From: Noviherbaspirillum suwonense
GTDB taxonomy: Bacteria; Pseudomonadota; Gammaproteobacteria; Burkholderiales; Burkholderiaceae_D
Assembly (NCBI RefSeq): GCF_900182955.1
Contig: NZ_FXUL01000001.1
Location: 620,001-684,000 of the forward strand
DNA length: 64,000 nt
Reading direction: 5' to 3'
Within the stretch, counting starts at the first letter, position 1. The number at the start of each line of letters is the position of its first letter. Made by a program: the position numbers and the translations under genes. The notes beneath the pieces are model-generated. The model ran no database searches and was not told the origin of the DNA. It was given only the letters and a program-made list of their open reading frames with translations. Of this stretch, positions 54,396 through 63,506 are shown in pieces.

Positions 54396-55145
54396 TTAGC
54401 GGCGCAGGATGCGGCTCAGGATGTAACCGGCGCCGGCGGCAATCGCCAGTGCGGTCATTGGCTTTTCGCGAACACGCACGCGGGTGTCGGCGATGACCTG
54501 GTCTTGCAGGTCCTTCATCTGCGATGCTTTTTCCGACACCTTGGTGGCTGCCTGCGAAGCAACGGTGGATACCTTGTCGACAGCCATGTGCGCGGTGCCC
54601 GACAGTTTCTCGACGGTAGGACGGGCAGCATCGGCTGCCTTGTCTATCGTGTCATGCGCAGTCGTCTTCGCCTGGTCGACGGTTTCCTTGACCGATTCCT
54701 TGGCCTGGTCGACGGTTTCCTTGACGGACTCTTTCGCCTGGTTGACGGTTTCCTTGGCAGACTCTTTCGCCTGGTTTATCGAGCCGCCCATCGAACCTGG
54801 CGCTGGCGTGGTGCTGCCGGTGCTGCCCGAAGTGCCGCTGGCAGGGGTCGACGCGCTCTTGGTGTCCGACGACGATGTAGGCGTGGTGGTGCTGCTGCCC
54901 ATCGAGCCGCTGCTGCCGGTCGTACCGCTGCTGTTCTTGTTGTCGCTGCCCGAAGCGCCGCCGCTCATGGAACCGCTGCCCATGTTGCCGCCGCTGCCGG
55001 TATTGCCGCCTTTTGAAGCGCCGCCCATATTGCCACTGCCGGTCGCATTGCTACCGGTGGTGTTGCTGACCGTGGAACCGCTGCCGGTGGTGCCGGAGGT
55101 CGGACCGGTGCTGCTGCCTGGCATGTTCTTGCTTGTATCCACCAT
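54396..55145 (-). CDS. DUF883/ElaB-like protein with Gly/Ser-rich head and LEA-like repeats
   Basis: 249 residues. Residues 1-122 are a Gly/Ser/Thr low-complexity head (runs such as GSGNMGGASKGG). Residues 125-168 are four consecutive 11-residue repeats of the form QAKESVKETVD, like LEA-type amphipathic helices. The last 50 residues (KDLQDQVIADTRVRVREKP, then a hydrophobic helix MTALAIAAGAGYILSRIL and RR) match the DUF883/ElaB/YqjD C-terminus, a membrane anchor. AAGGAAAT precedes the ATG at 55145. Family members bind ribosomes or protect under stationary or osmotic stress; here the role is inferred. Confidence 0.75.
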   Translation of the reverse strand: MVDTSKNMPGSSTGPTSGTTGSGSTVSNTTGSNATGSGNMGGASKGGNTGSGGNMGSGSMSGGASGSDNKNSSGTTGSSGSMGSSTTTPTSSSDTKSASTPASGTSGSTGSTTPAPGSMGGSINQAKESAKETVNQAKESVKETVDQAKESVKETVDQAKTTAHDTIDKAADAARPTVEKLSGTAHMAVDKVSTVASQAATKVSEKASQMKDLQDQVIADTRVRVREKPMTALAIAAGAGYILSRILRR

Positions 55146-55480
55146 GATGATTTCCTTTGAAAAGTCGTATATCAAGCATCCATAAAGGATGCGCATTAAA
55201 GGCGCGCCAGAAAAGCCGGCCGCGAACCTCAGGACAAGCCGGGTGTAAGCACTCGCCACATGTTGAAAACAAGATAAAACATTTGTCTGCACGGATTCGG
55301 TTCGCTACCGAACACAATAAGGACATTTATTAAAATGGCAAGCAGGCCGCGCCAAAATAAGCGGCAATCAGGCCGGTCGTTTGCGCCTGCGCAGCCTGGT
55401 CTGGCCTGTCATCGCACATGGCTTTTGCGTTAATCTGTCATGGAGACAGTTTTCCATACCAACAACAAAGGAGCGCCCCC
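55146..55480. other. Divergent promoter region with a small hairpin
   Basis: 335 bases between the DUF883-like gene and acetoacetyl-CoA synthetase, both with starts pointing outwards, so it must contain two promoters. The hairpin TTCGGT-TCGCT-ACCGAA lies at 55296-55312. The segment 55255-55340 is AT-rich, the likeliest promoter area. Nothing else is recognisable. Confidence 0.5.
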
Positions 55481-57475
55481 ATGCAGTCCGAGCAGCCAAC
55501 ACCCCTATGGACCCCGTCCCCGCAGCGTATTGCCGACAGCCGGTTGCAGGACTACCTGCACTGGCTGGCGCGGGAAAAGAACCTCTCCTTCGGCAGCTAT
55601 GAGGAATGCTGGGAATGGTCGGTGACGCGCCTGGAAGATTTCTGGGAGTCGATCTGGCAATACTTCGATATCAAAAGCTCGGCCCCCTATACGCAGGTGC
55701 TGGACCAGCACCGGATGCCGGGCGCGAACTGGTTTGCCGGCGCCAGGCTCAATTTCGCCGAGCAGGTTTTCCGCTTCCATGACGATGCCGACGGCGCGGC
55801 GAAGCCGGCCATCATCTCGCGCTCGGAATTGCGCGGCCTGTCGCAGCTGTCTTGGGCCGAATTGCGCGACCAGATCCGCGCGGTCGCCAATGCGCTGCGC
55901 GCGCTGGGCATCGGGCCGGGCGACCGGGTCGTCGCCTACCTGCCGAATATCCCCGAGACCGCGGTAGCCTTCCTGGCCTGCGCCAGCATAGGCGCGATCT
56001 GGTCCAGCTGTTCGCCCGACATGGGCCACGCCAGCGTGCTCGACCGCTTCCGCCAGATCGACCCGAAGCTGCTGCTGGCGGTCGACGGCTACCGCTACGG
56101 CGGCCGCGATTTCGACCGGCTGGACGTGGTGCGCACGATGCGCGAGTCGCTGCCGACGCTGCAGAACACGGTGCTGCTGCCTTACCTGGACGCCGGCGCC
56201 AGCCTGGGCGGCGCGCTATCCTGGCAATCGCTGCTGGACCACCCGGCGGCCGGCGCGGAGCCGATGCACTTCGAGCAGCTGCCGTTCGACCATCCGCTGT
56301 GGATACTGTATTCGTCCGGCACCACCGGCATGCCCAAGCCCATCGTCCACGGCCACGGCGGCGCGCTGATCGAAGGCATCAAGGGCCATGCGCTGCACCT
56401 GGACCTGGGGCCGGACGACCGCTTCCTGTGGTTCTCGACCACCGGCTGGATCATGTGGAACTCGCAGGTGATGGGGCTGCTGGTCGGCGCCACCATCTGC
56501 ATCTACGACGGCAACCCCGGCTACCCCGACCTCGGCACGCTGTGGCGCTTTGCCGGCGAGACCGGCATGACCTTCTTCGGCGCCGGCGCCGCCTACTTCG
56601 GCAACTGCATGAAGTCCGGCATCGAGCCGGCGCAGCTCGCCGACCTGTCGCCTCTGCGCTCGGTCGGCGCGACCGGCTCGCCGCTGTCGGTCGACGGCTA
56701 TGAATGGATCTATCGGCATGTGAAGGAAGACCTGCTGCTGGCGGCCATCAGCGGCGGCACCGACATTGCCGCGTCCTTCGTCGGCGCCTGCCCGATCCTG
56801 CCGGTGTATGCGGGCGAGATGCAGGCGCGCGGGCTGGGCATCGCGGTCTACGCGCTGGACGACAATGGCAACAGGCTGCAGGACGAAGTCGGCGAACTGG
56901 TCGTGACCGAGCCGATGCCGTCGATGCCGCTGTATTTCTGGAACGACGCCGGCAATAAGCGCTATCTCGAAAGCTACTTCGAGACCTATCCCGGACTCTG
57001 GCGGCACGGCGACTGGCTGCGCATCACGCCGCGCGGCGGCGCCATCATCTATGGCCGCTCCGACACCACCATCAACCGGCACGGAATACGGATGGGGACG
57101 GCGGAAATCTACCGCGTGGTCGAAGAGCTGCCCGAAGTGCTGGACAGCCTCGTGGTCGACCTCGAATACCTGGGGCGCGAGTCGTGGATGCCGCTGTTCG
57201 TGGTGCTGCGCGACGGCGTGACGCTGGATGAGGCGCTGGAGCAGCGCATCCGCGAGAAGATCCGCAGCGCGCTGTCGGCCCGGCATGTGCCCAACGCGAT
57301 TTTCCAGGTGCAGCAGGTGCCGCGCACGCTGACCGGGAAGAAGATGGAGCTGCCGGTCAAGAAGCTGTTCCTCGGCATGCCGGTCGAACAGGTGGCCAAC
57401 CGCGACGCGATGGCCAATCCGGAAAGCCTGAACTTCTACATGGACCTGGCGACGCAGCGGGCCGCGCAGGATTAG
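55481..57475 (+). CDS. Acetoacetyl-CoA synthetase
   Basis: 664 residues, matching the 650-665 of this enzyme. The N-terminal part has SYEECWEWSVTRLEDFWESIW, and the adenylation motif YSSGTTGMPKPIVH is near 276-289. FWNDAGNKRYLESYF and the LTGKKMELPVKK C-terminal lysine motif follow. It activates acetoacetate with ATP and coenzyme A, in poly-hydroxybutyrate or ketone use. AAAGGAG before the ATG at 55481 fixes the start. Acetyl-CoA synthetases share the fold but have shorter insertions and other motifs, so acetoacetyl specificity is well supported. Confidence 0.9.
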   Translation: MQSEQPTPLWTPSPQRIADSRLQDYLHWLAREKNLSFGSYEECWEWSVTRLEDFWESIWQYFDIKSSAPYTQVLDQHRMPGANWFAGARLNFAEQVFRFHDDADGAAKPAIISRSELRGLSQLSWAELRDQIRAVANALRALGIGPGDRVVAYLPNIPETAVAFLACASIGAIWSSCSPDMGHASVLDRFRQIDPKLLLAVDGYRYGGRDFDRLDVVRTMRESLPTLQNTVLLPYLDAGASLGGALSWQSLLDHPAAGAEPMHFEQLPFDHPLWILYSSGTTGMPKPIVHGHGGALIEGIKGHALHLDLGPDDRFLWFSTTGWIMWNSQVMGLLVGATICIYDGNPGYPDLGTLWRFAGETGMTFFGAGAAYFGNCMKSGIEPAQLADLSPLRSVGATGSPLSVDGYEWIYRHVKEDLLLAAISGGTDIAASFVGACPILPVYAGEMQARGLGIAVYALDDNGNRLQDEVGELVVTEPMPSMPLYFWNDAGNKRYLESYFETYPGLWRHGDWLRITPRGGAIIYGRSDTTINRHGIRMGTAEIYRVVEELPEVLDSLVVDLEYLGRESWMPLFVVLRDGVTLDEALEQRIREKIRSALSARHVPNAIFQVQQVPRTLTGKKMELPVKKLFLGMPVEQVANRDAMANPESLNFYMDLATQRAAQD

Positions 57476-57508
57476 GCAGGGCTGCCCGGCGCTCGCCCGG
57501 CGGCCGAT

Positions 57509-59419
57509 TTAGCCCTTGTCGCTGAACACCGCCTCGCACGGGTCCGGGCCGGGATTGGCCGCATCCCAGGCGGCGGTGGCGACCAGGCTCAGGCCGCCGG
57601 TGACGATGGCCGCGCCCAGGCGCGCCAGCGCCGACGGCGTGCCGACCGGGTCCAGCGCCATCTTCGGCTTGCGCAGCCTGCCGGCGATGCTGATGTCGCC
57701 CGACAGCGCCGCGATGCCCAGGCTGACGCCGTTGCGGGCCTGCACCCGGCCGTGCAGGTCCACGGTCTGGCGCCTGAGGTCGACCGTGCCCGAGGTCAGC
57801 AGCTTGCTGGCCTCGCTGCGCGCCCCGACCGCCGCGCGCGCCGCCACGCCGTTGGAAAAGGGCAGGCGGGCGGCGAAGCAGCCGAGCTTTATCTGCGGCG
57901 CATCCTTTTCCGACAGCAGCGCCGTCATGCTGGTCAGCAGGCTCTCGACCTCGCCCGCCTTTTCCGAGCGGACCAGCGTCGCACCGCCGCGTATCGTCGC
58001 CAGGCCGTCGAGGGTGGCCGCCATCTCTCGCAGCGACTCGCCGCGGCCGCTGACATTCGCATCGATCTGCATCGGTCCGCCGCTGACCGGGACCTTGCGG
58101 CCGCGCTCGCTGAAAAACCGTTCGAGCCGCACGCCGCCGGCGGCCAGCTTCAGCTGCGCCGAACGCTTCGCGCCGGCCAGCTTCAGGCTGCCGCTGGCCT
58201 TGCCGCCCAGCAGCTGCATCGAAAACGCGGGGATGTCGACCTTGTCGTCATGGCTGTCGACGGTCGCCGCGACATCGGCCAGCGCGATGCCGGAGCGCAG
58301 CGTCAGCTTTCTGATCTTTACCGCCAGCGCCATGTCGGCGCCGTCGAGCGCATCGACCGCGGTCCACGCAAGCGGGTAATGCCGGAACAGTTCGTTCCTG
58401 GGTATCGGCGGCGGCGTCGGGCGTCCGGCGTCGCGGGTGAGCACCGCCCAGTCGATGGCGGGGCTGTCGATCGCGCCGTCGATGCGGGTGCGCTCGCCGC
58501 TGCGCTGCAGCCGGAACGTGCCGGACGCCTCGGTCTGTCCCAGCTTCACGCGCAGCTTGTCGATGTCCAGGTGGTCTGCCGCAGCCTTCAGCGTCGCGTG
58601 GACCGACAGCGGCGCCTGCAGCGGCCGCGCCGCCTCGATGTCGAAAAAGCGCAGCAGCGCGTCCACCGACTGCGCTTCCAGAGCGACGGCGGCAGCGGCG
58701 TCGCCGCTTTGCAGCGACAGCGGCAGCCTGCCCCTGACGTCGAGCCGGCCCGACGGCCAGATTGCCGCGATTTCGCCGTCGGTCGCCGCGCCGTCGGCGC
58801 CGGCCTGCGACAGGTCGGCCAGCCGGGCCTGCAGCGTCATCGTCTGCTGCGCATGCTCGACCTGGCCCTGCAGCCGCAGGTCCTGCCAGTTCGGGCTGGC
58901 GCTGGCCGACAGCGACGGCAGCCGCCAGCTGCGCGGTCTGGCGCCGCCATCGCGGTAGACGATCTCCACCTTGCGCAGCTCGACCTGCGCCAGCTGCCGC
59001 CAGTCCATCCTGCCGTCGCTGCGGCTGTCCAGATCCCAGCTGCGACGCCCGTCGGCGGCGCGTTCCAGCATCAGGCGGCCGCCTTCGACATGCAGCGCGC
59101 CCGGCGCGACACGGCCGGACAGCAGCGCGCGCCAGGACAGGCTGACGTCGAGCAGGTCGGCCGCGGCCAGCTGCGGCGACTGTGCCCAGGCCGGCGCGGA
59201 AAGCGTAATGCCGGTCGCGCGCACGCCCGGGACCGGGAACAGCCGCAGCGACAGGGTGTCGATCGCAAGCTCGCGCGACCACGCGGTGCGCGCATGATCC
59301 TGCGCCATCGCCTTCAGGCGCTCGCCGTCGAACATCGCATGTGCGACCAGCGCAGCGACGGCCAGCAGCAGCGCAAGCACCGCCGCCGTTACCGCCGCCT
59401 TCTTCCGCCATCCAGCCAT
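57509..59419 (-). CDS. AsmA-family envelope protein
   Basis: 636 residues. One N-terminal membrane helix (about 10-30), then the AsmA N-terminal region WSRELAIDTLSLRLFPVPGV, a long beta-rich middle and the AsmA_2-type C-terminal domain (about 400-620). AsmA-like proteins bridge the membranes and are linked to lipid transport and outer-membrane assembly. Convergent with acetoacetyl-CoA synthetase; the 3' ends are 33 bases apart. No operon partner. Specific substrate unknown. Confidence 0.85.
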   Translation of the reverse strand: MAGWRKKAAVTAAVLALLLAVAALVAHAMFDGERLKAMAQDHARTAWSRELAIDTLSLRLFPVPGVRATGITLSAPAWAQSPQLAAADLLDVSLSWRALLSGRVAPGALHVEGGRLMLERAADGRRSWDLDSRSDGRMDWRQLAQVELRKVEIVYRDGGARPRSWRLPSLSASASPNWQDLRLQGQVEHAQQTMTLQARLADLSQAGADGAATDGEIAAIWPSGRLDVRGRLPLSLQSGDAAAAVALEAQSVDALLRFFDIEAARPLQAPLSVHATLKAAADHLDIDKLRVKLGQTEASGTFRLQRSGERTRIDGAIDSPAIDWAVLTRDAGRPTPPPIPRNELFRHYPLAWTAVDALDGADMALAVKIRKLTLRSGIALADVAATVDSHDDKVDIPAFSMQLLGGKASGSLKLAGAKRSAQLKLAAGGVRLERFFSERGRKVPVSGGPMQIDANVSGRGESLREMAATLDGLATIRGGATLVRSEKAGEVESLLTSMTALLSEKDAPQIKLGCFAARLPFSNGVAARAAVGARSEASKLLTSGTVDLRRQTVDLHGRVQARNGVSLGIAALSGDISIAGRLRKPKMALDPVGTPSALARLGAAIVTGGLSLVATAAWDAANPGPDPCEAVFSDKG

Positions 59420-59646
59420 TTTTTATTCCTTGTTATCGGTTCCGGCGCCCGGGCCTGGCTTCGACTTTGCAGGCAATTCAATCCGCCGATGCAGCGGCAG
59501 CGAGCCTCGCACGGGCAGGAGGCGGCATCGCATCGGGTCAGCCGTCGCGCAGCGAGGCCGACGGCTGGGCGTCCGACCGCGCGATACGCCGCGCCGCCGC
59601 GCCAGTCCCGTGCCGCGCAGCACCGAGGCGACTCCCCGATGCGCGG

Positions 59647-60447
59647 TCAGGCCCCGACGATCCATCCCTCCAGCGCATCGAATTCCGGCATGCCGTAACG
59701 CGCTTCGCGCCGCTGCCATGCCCATGCCGCCAGCACCGCGCACAGCGCCGCGTCCAGCAGGTCGCCGCTGCCGTCGTCCACCAGCGCCTCGCGAAAATCG
59801 CCGGCATCGAGCTTCACGTCCCACCGGTGCTGGCCCGCTTCGAGCATGCCGACGATCCGTTCCCGTGCCTCGCGCCGCGCCGGCGTCTGCTTGCTGCGCA
59901 GGTCGTTCTTGTAGGACGCGCGCGTGATGTCGCGGGCCACCATGCCGGGATAGCCCTCGAACGCAATGCGGTCCGGGTCGCCCGGATGGAGCTGATAGAT
60001 GGTGACGCCGGCGGCCAGCAATTGCGGCACGCCCGCATGCAGCATGTAGGCCACCGGCGGATTGACCCATTTCATCGATGGCGACGAGCCCGCCGGAAAG
60101 TCGGTGGCCCGGTGCGCAAACTTGCCGCCCACCGGGCGGGCGTCGCAGAAGGCCTTGAAGGTCTCGCGCATCTCCGGCCGGGTGAGGCTGGTCACATGCC
60201 GCATCAGCGGCGCCCATTCGGTGGGCCATTGCAGGTGTTCGACCAATTCGCGCGGCAGCGAGAACGGGAAATCGAACGCGCCCAGCCAGGGCCCCGGCTG
60301 GCGCAGCCATGCATCGAAGGCCGCATGGTCGGGCAGGCTGGTCAGCGATTCGAGGATGAGGACGTCGCCATGCAGTTCGCCGCTGGCGATCGTGATGCCC
60401 TTGCGGCGGCTGGGTGCGGACGTGTAGTCGACGCCGTGGAGTTTCAT
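59647..60447 (-). CDS. DUF429-family protein (RNase H-like fold)
   Basis: 266 residues starting MKLHGVDYTSAPSRRKGITIA, the DUF429 beginning: Asp in GVDYTSAP would be the first metal ligand. Further conserved segments are GAFDFPFSLPRELV near 97 and EGYPGMVARDI near 162. The family is predicted to be nucleases or related enzymes, but no activity has been shown for this branch. It is followed by a small membrane protein frame upstream on the same strand. Confidence 0.75.
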   Translation of the reverse strand: MKLHGVDYTSAPSRRKGITIASGELHGDVLILESLTSLPDHAAFDAWLRQPGPWLGAFDFPFSLPRELVEHLQWPTEWAPLMRHVTSLTRPEMRETFKAFCDARPVGGKFAHRATDFPAGSSPSMKWVNPPVAYMLHAGVPQLLAAGVTIYQLHPGDPDRIAFEGYPGMVARDITRASYKNDLRSKQTPARREARERIVGMLEAGQHRWDVKLDAGDFREALVDDGSGDLLDAALCAVLAAWAWQRREARYGMPEFDALEGWIVGA

Positions 60448-60472
60448 TGCGCTGGCCGTGTCCGCGGCGCGC

Positions 60473-60631
60473 CTAGTTGCCGGCGCCGGGCTGGTAGGCC
60501 GAGGCCACGTCGGCCGGCAGGCCCTTCGCGCCCGGCGTCCATCCCAGCAGCGCCGACGCCGCCAGGCCGCACAGCAGCAGCACCGCCAGGAAGGCGGTCA
60601 GGCGAAGCAGCAGTCGGGAGAGCTTGATCAT
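60473..60631 (-). CDS. Small membrane or secreted protein, 52 residues
   Basis: MIKLSRLLLRLTAFLAVLLL opens the frame: a basic end and a hydrophobic helix of about 22 residues, then SALLGWTPGAKGLPADVASA. It looks like a single-span or signal-anchored peptide. It ends 25 bases before the DUF429 gene start, in the same direction. There is no strong ribosome site and the product is too short for confident assignment; family unknown. Confidence 0.45.
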   Translation of the reverse strand: MIKLSRLLLRLTAFLAVLLLCGLAASALLGWTPGAKGLPADVASAYQPGAGN

Positions 60632-60767
60632 TGCAGTAGGCGGCGCAGGCCGGCATTGTTATACCGGCCCAGTATGCCGCGGAGGAACGCCGCGCACAGT
60701 ACGTTGCCGTACACAATGCGCGGCGGCAGCCAGCCGCAGCCGCCTGCAGGGATCGGAGGTCGGCGGG

Positions 60768-61025
60768 TCAGCGCGGCGCGTCTGGCAGCACCACGTTCAC
60801 GTCGAGCACCTCCAGGTTGCCCTGGCGGTCGAGCGAGATCTTGATGTCGTCGGCATTGACCTTGGTGTACTTCGAAATGACCGCGATCAGTTCCTTGTGC
60901 AGGGCCGGCAGGAAATCCGGCCCCGCGGTGCCATTGCGTTCACGCGCAATGATGATCTGCAGCCGTTCCTTGGCCGCGGTGGCGGACTTGGGCTTGTTGC
61001 TGAACAGGAAGGAGAGGAGGGCCAT
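60768..61025 (-). CDS. minE: Cell division topological specificity factor
   Basis: 85 residues with a membrane-targeting start ([20 protein letters not shown]), the MinD-binding part [12 protein letters not shown] near 21-32 and the dimerisation part. It drives MinCD pole-to-pole oscillation. The ATG at 61025 is one base from the minD stop. Last gene of minCDE; minimal spacing implies coupled translation. Confidence 0.95.
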   Translation of the reverse strand: MALLSFLFSNKPKSATAAKERLQIIIARERNGTAGPDFLPALHKELIAVISKYTKVNADDIKISLDRQGNLEVLDVNVVLPDAPR

Positions 61026-61026
61026 G

Positions 61027-61842
61027 TCACTTGCCTCTAAAGATTCTCTGGAACAGCCCGGGTTTTTCGTAAGTGGTGAAGCGCATCGGCACTTCTTCGC
61101 CGAGAAAGCGCGAGACCACGTCCTTGTAGGCCTGCGACACGTCGCTGCCATCGATATGGATCGCCGGGTTGCCCTGGTTGGATGCATGCAGCACCGACTC
61201 CGATTCCGGAATGATGCCGATCAGCGGTATGCGCAATATTTCCTGGACGTCGGTGTAGGACAGCATTTCACCGGCGTCGACGCGCTTGGGCACGTAGCGG
61301 GTGATCAGCAGGTGTTCCTTGACCGGTTCGCCGCCGGCTTGCGCGCGGCGCGACTTGGCCTGGATGATGCCGAGGATGCGGTCGGAGTCGCGCACCGAGG
61401 ACACTTCCGGGTTGGTCACGATGACGGCCTCGTCGGCGAAGGTCAGCGCCATCACGGCGCCGCGCTCGATGCCGGCGGGGGAGTCGCAGATGATGTACTC
61501 GAAGTCCATGGCCGCCAGGTCCTTGAGCACGCGCTCGACGCCTTCCTCGGTCAGCGCGTCCTTGTCGCGGGTTTGCGACGCCGGCAGCACGAACAGGTTC
61601 TCGCAGTGCTTGTCCTTGATCAGCGCCTGGTTCAGCGTCGCTTCCTGGTTGATGACATTGATCAGGTCATAGACCACGCGCCGCTCGCAACCCATGATCA
61701 GGTCGAGGTTGCGCAGGCCGACGTCGAAGTCGAGCACCGCAGTCTTGTGGCCGCGCAGAGCCAGGCCGGACGCGAAGCTGGCGCTGGAAGTGGTTTTGCC
61801 AACGCCGCCCTTGCCGGACGTTACGACGATTATCTTTGCCAC
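61027..61842 (-). CDS. minD: Septum-site determining ATPase
   Basis: 271 residues. Deviant Walker [11 protein letters not shown] near 9-18, then [21 protein letters not shown], and a C-terminal membrane-targeting helix ending FQRIFRGK. The start is the GTG at 61842, giving [12 protein letters not shown] right after the start with AAAGGAG upstream. It recruits MinC to the membrane and is released by MinE. The minC gene lies 39 bases upstream. Confidence 0.96.
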   Translation of the reverse strand: MAKIIVVTSGKGGVGKTTSSASFASGLALRGHKTAVLDFDVGLRNLDLIMGCERRVVYDLINVINQEATLNQALIKDKHCENLFVLPASQTRDKDALTEEGVERVLKDLAAMDFEYIICDSPAGIERGAVMALTFADEAVIVTNPEVSSVRDSDRILGIIQAKSRRAQAGGEPVKEHLLITRYVPKRVDAGEMLSYTDVQEILRIPLIGIIPESESVLHASNQGNPAIHIDGSDVSQAYKDVVSRFLGEEVPMRFTTYEKPGLFQRIFRGK

Positions 61843-61881
61843 AAACAAACTCCTTTATATGAAAAACGGTGGTGACAACTA

Positions 61882-62658
61882 TTAACGATGCAATGCGGAC
61901 GTCATTGCGATGACCTCGATGCGGTCGCCCAGCAGGCGCACCTGGCCCGGCGCCTGCGCCAGTTCCTTGGGCAGGCCGTCCTCGAAGGTACGGTAGTAGC
62001 CGGCGATGGAAACCAGTTCAGGCTCCATGCTCATCGCGAAGATCCTGGCGTCGCTGTCGCCGCTGGCGCCGGCCAGCGCCCGCCCGCGCAGCGGCGCATA
62101 GACGTGGATGCTGCCGTCGGCAATCAGTTCAGCGCCATTGTTGACCGCGGCCGTCACGATCAGGTCGCAGCCATGCGCATAGACACGCTGGCCGGCGCGC
62201 ACCGGCGTGTCGATGATCATGGTGCCGCGCGCCGGCTGCTGGATGACCGGCGGCGGCGCGGCGGGGGCCGCGGCGACGGGAGCCGGCGCCGGGGCCGGGG
62301 CGGCCTGGGCTTCGGCCCGCGCCGCCATGCGCGGCTTGGCCACCACGTCCAGGCTCAGGCCGTGGGAAATGATCTCGGCTTCCAGCGCCGGCGGCGCATT
62401 GCGCACCGCCACCGGCGTCAGCCGGTGCGACTTGAACAGCGCGATCAGCGCCGGCCAGTCGATCGGCGGATGGTCCTGCGTCAGCTGGCCGATATCGAGG
62501 ATCGCGAACTCGTCGTCGAAATAGTCGGCAGCGCCGCCAGTCAACTGCGCCATTGCCTCCTGCAGCGCCGGCATGCTCGTGTCGTTCAATATGGCAGCCA
62601 CCGCAACCACGGTGGAAATCTTGATTTCGATAGGCTTGCGTACTGGAGTAGTCGACAT
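61882..62658 (-). CDS. minC: Septum-site determining protein, FtsZ inhibitor
   Basis: 258 residues. The N-terminal FtsZ-destabilising domain spans about 1-110, then a Pro/Ala linker (about 118-142), and the right-handed beta-helix C-terminal domain with PVRAGQRVYAHGCDLIVTA near 152-170. It inhibits FtsZ ring formation away from mid-cell with MinD. First gene of minCDE. The 5' leader to the promoter at about 62805 holds an intrinsic terminator; see the neighbouring entries. Confidence 0.95.
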   Translation of the reverse strand: MSTTPVRKPIEIKISTVVAVAAILNDTSMPALQEAMAQLTGGAADYFDDEFAILDIGQLTQDHPPIDWPALIALFKSHRLTPVAVRNAPPALEAEIISHGLSLDVVAKPRMAARAEAQAAPAPAPAPVAAAPAAPPPVIQQPARGTMIIDTPVRAGQRVYAHGCDLIVTAAVNNGAELIADGSIHVYAPLRGRALAGASGDSDARIFAMSMEPELVSIAGYYRTFEDGLPKELAQAPGQVRLLGDRIEVIAMTSALHR

Positions 62659-62737
62659 AAAAAACCAGGTGGTGGCGTAAGGAATTCCGGATCAGGCAAC
62701 ATCGGCCATGGTCGAAGGCAAGTTGCCGCTTCATAAC

Positions 62738-62765
62738 AAAAAACGGGCCGCGATCCGGCGGCCCG
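62738..62765 (-). terminator. Intrinsic terminator in the minC leader
   Basis: On the minus strand CGGGCCG and CGGCCCG close a stem of seven or eight base pairs followed by TTTTTT. It lies about 80 bases upstream of the minC ATG and downstream of a TATAAT box, so it either ends a small RNA or attenuates the min operon. Confidence 0.7.
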
Positions 62766-62805
62766 ACATGCGAAGCGCCCGAAACGGCCGGGCGCTTGCA
62801 GTCCG
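62738..62805 (-). ncRNA. Candidate small RNA or attenuated leader upstream of minC
   Basis: A perfect TATAAT on the minus strand (62812-62817) precedes about 68 bases containing two hairpins: GCGCCCG with CGGGCGC, then the terminator stem and a U-run. A full-size transcript of this length with a 3' terminator is what a small RNA looks like. No -35 box is convincing. The terminator must be passed for min expression if this is the only promoter. Confidence 0.45.
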
Positions 62806-62811
62806 GCGGTC

Positions 62812-62817
62812 ATTATA
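62812..62817 (-). promoter_or_regulatory. TATAAT -10 box for the minC leader or small RNA
   Basis: Perfect consensus -10 on the minus strand, in a high-GC genome where this is uncommon, 150 bases before minC. The -35 element is poorly matched. Confidence 0.45.
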
Positions 62818-62959
62818 ACGTCATAGTTCTGCCTTTCTTCTTCCCGCGCCGACATTAAAAACCGGGTATCGGCGCGTCCGATCGGCGATTTGCCTCATTC
62901 AGGGAAAACTGATTCGGTCGAATGGTTACATAGCGCCTTTTCCAGAGGAGACAATTTCC

Positions 62960-63370
62960 ATGAGGCCATTTTCTGCAGCCCCGTTCCGCAGCGCCGCCCT
63001 GACGGACACCGACCGGGAGGAAGACCTGGACGCCACGGTCTCGTTCAGCGACAGCGACGACGGCCTGCCCGACCCGCCGGTGCTGCAGAAGCTGGCCCAG
63101 GCGCTGCTGGCCTGGAACCCGGCGCTGGTGCCGGCCTATGCGCGGCTCGACCATGTCCCGGAAGAACTGGCGCCATTTGCCGCCTTCCTGGTCCAGCTCA
63201 GGAAGGAACTGCAGGGACGGGCTGCCTCCTGCGGCGAGGTCATCGGCTGGCTGCAGGCGCTCGCCGCCGACGATGCGGCACGGCGCCGCGCCTTCCGGAT
63301 CGCATCCGGCGCGGACGGCGCCGGCACGGCGATGGAAACCTACCGGGCAATCCGCAACGCGGCGCAGTAG
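62960..63370 (+). CDS. Hypothetical protein, 136 residues
   Basis: It starts MRPFSAAPFRSAALTDTDRE, with an acidic stretch near 20-35 and a helical Leu/Ala-rich rest (VLQKLAQALLAWNPALVPAY). No signal peptide or recognised domain. GGAGAC lies about nine bases before the ATG at 62960. Placed between the min leader and ppx, transcribed with ppx. Function unknown. Confidence 0.6.
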   Translation: MRPFSAAPFRSAALTDTDREEDLDATVSFSDSDDGLPDPPVLQKLAQALLAWNPALVPAYARLDHVPEELAPFAAFLVQLRKELQGRAASCGEVIGWLQALAADDAARRRAFRIASGADGAGTAMETYRAIRNAAQ

Positions 63371-63506
63371 CGCGGGCGCCGCGCCTTGAGGAAAACCGGG
63401 AGCAGCCTTAATTTCGGGGAAGCCTGGCGGCTTGTTCCGTTATGATTGCCGCTCAGCCCGCGAGGGCCGCTTCCACCCGGTCGCCCATCATTGAAGAAAG
63501 ATATCC

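Noticed and set aside
57518-59698. Long plus-strand frames antisense to the AsmA gene
   Set aside because: Shadow frames typical of high-GC coding DNA; codon pattern and domains belong to the minus strand.
62855-63154. 99-residue minus-strand frame before minC
   Set aside because: It lies antisense to the 62960 gene and has no ribosome site or recognisable domain.
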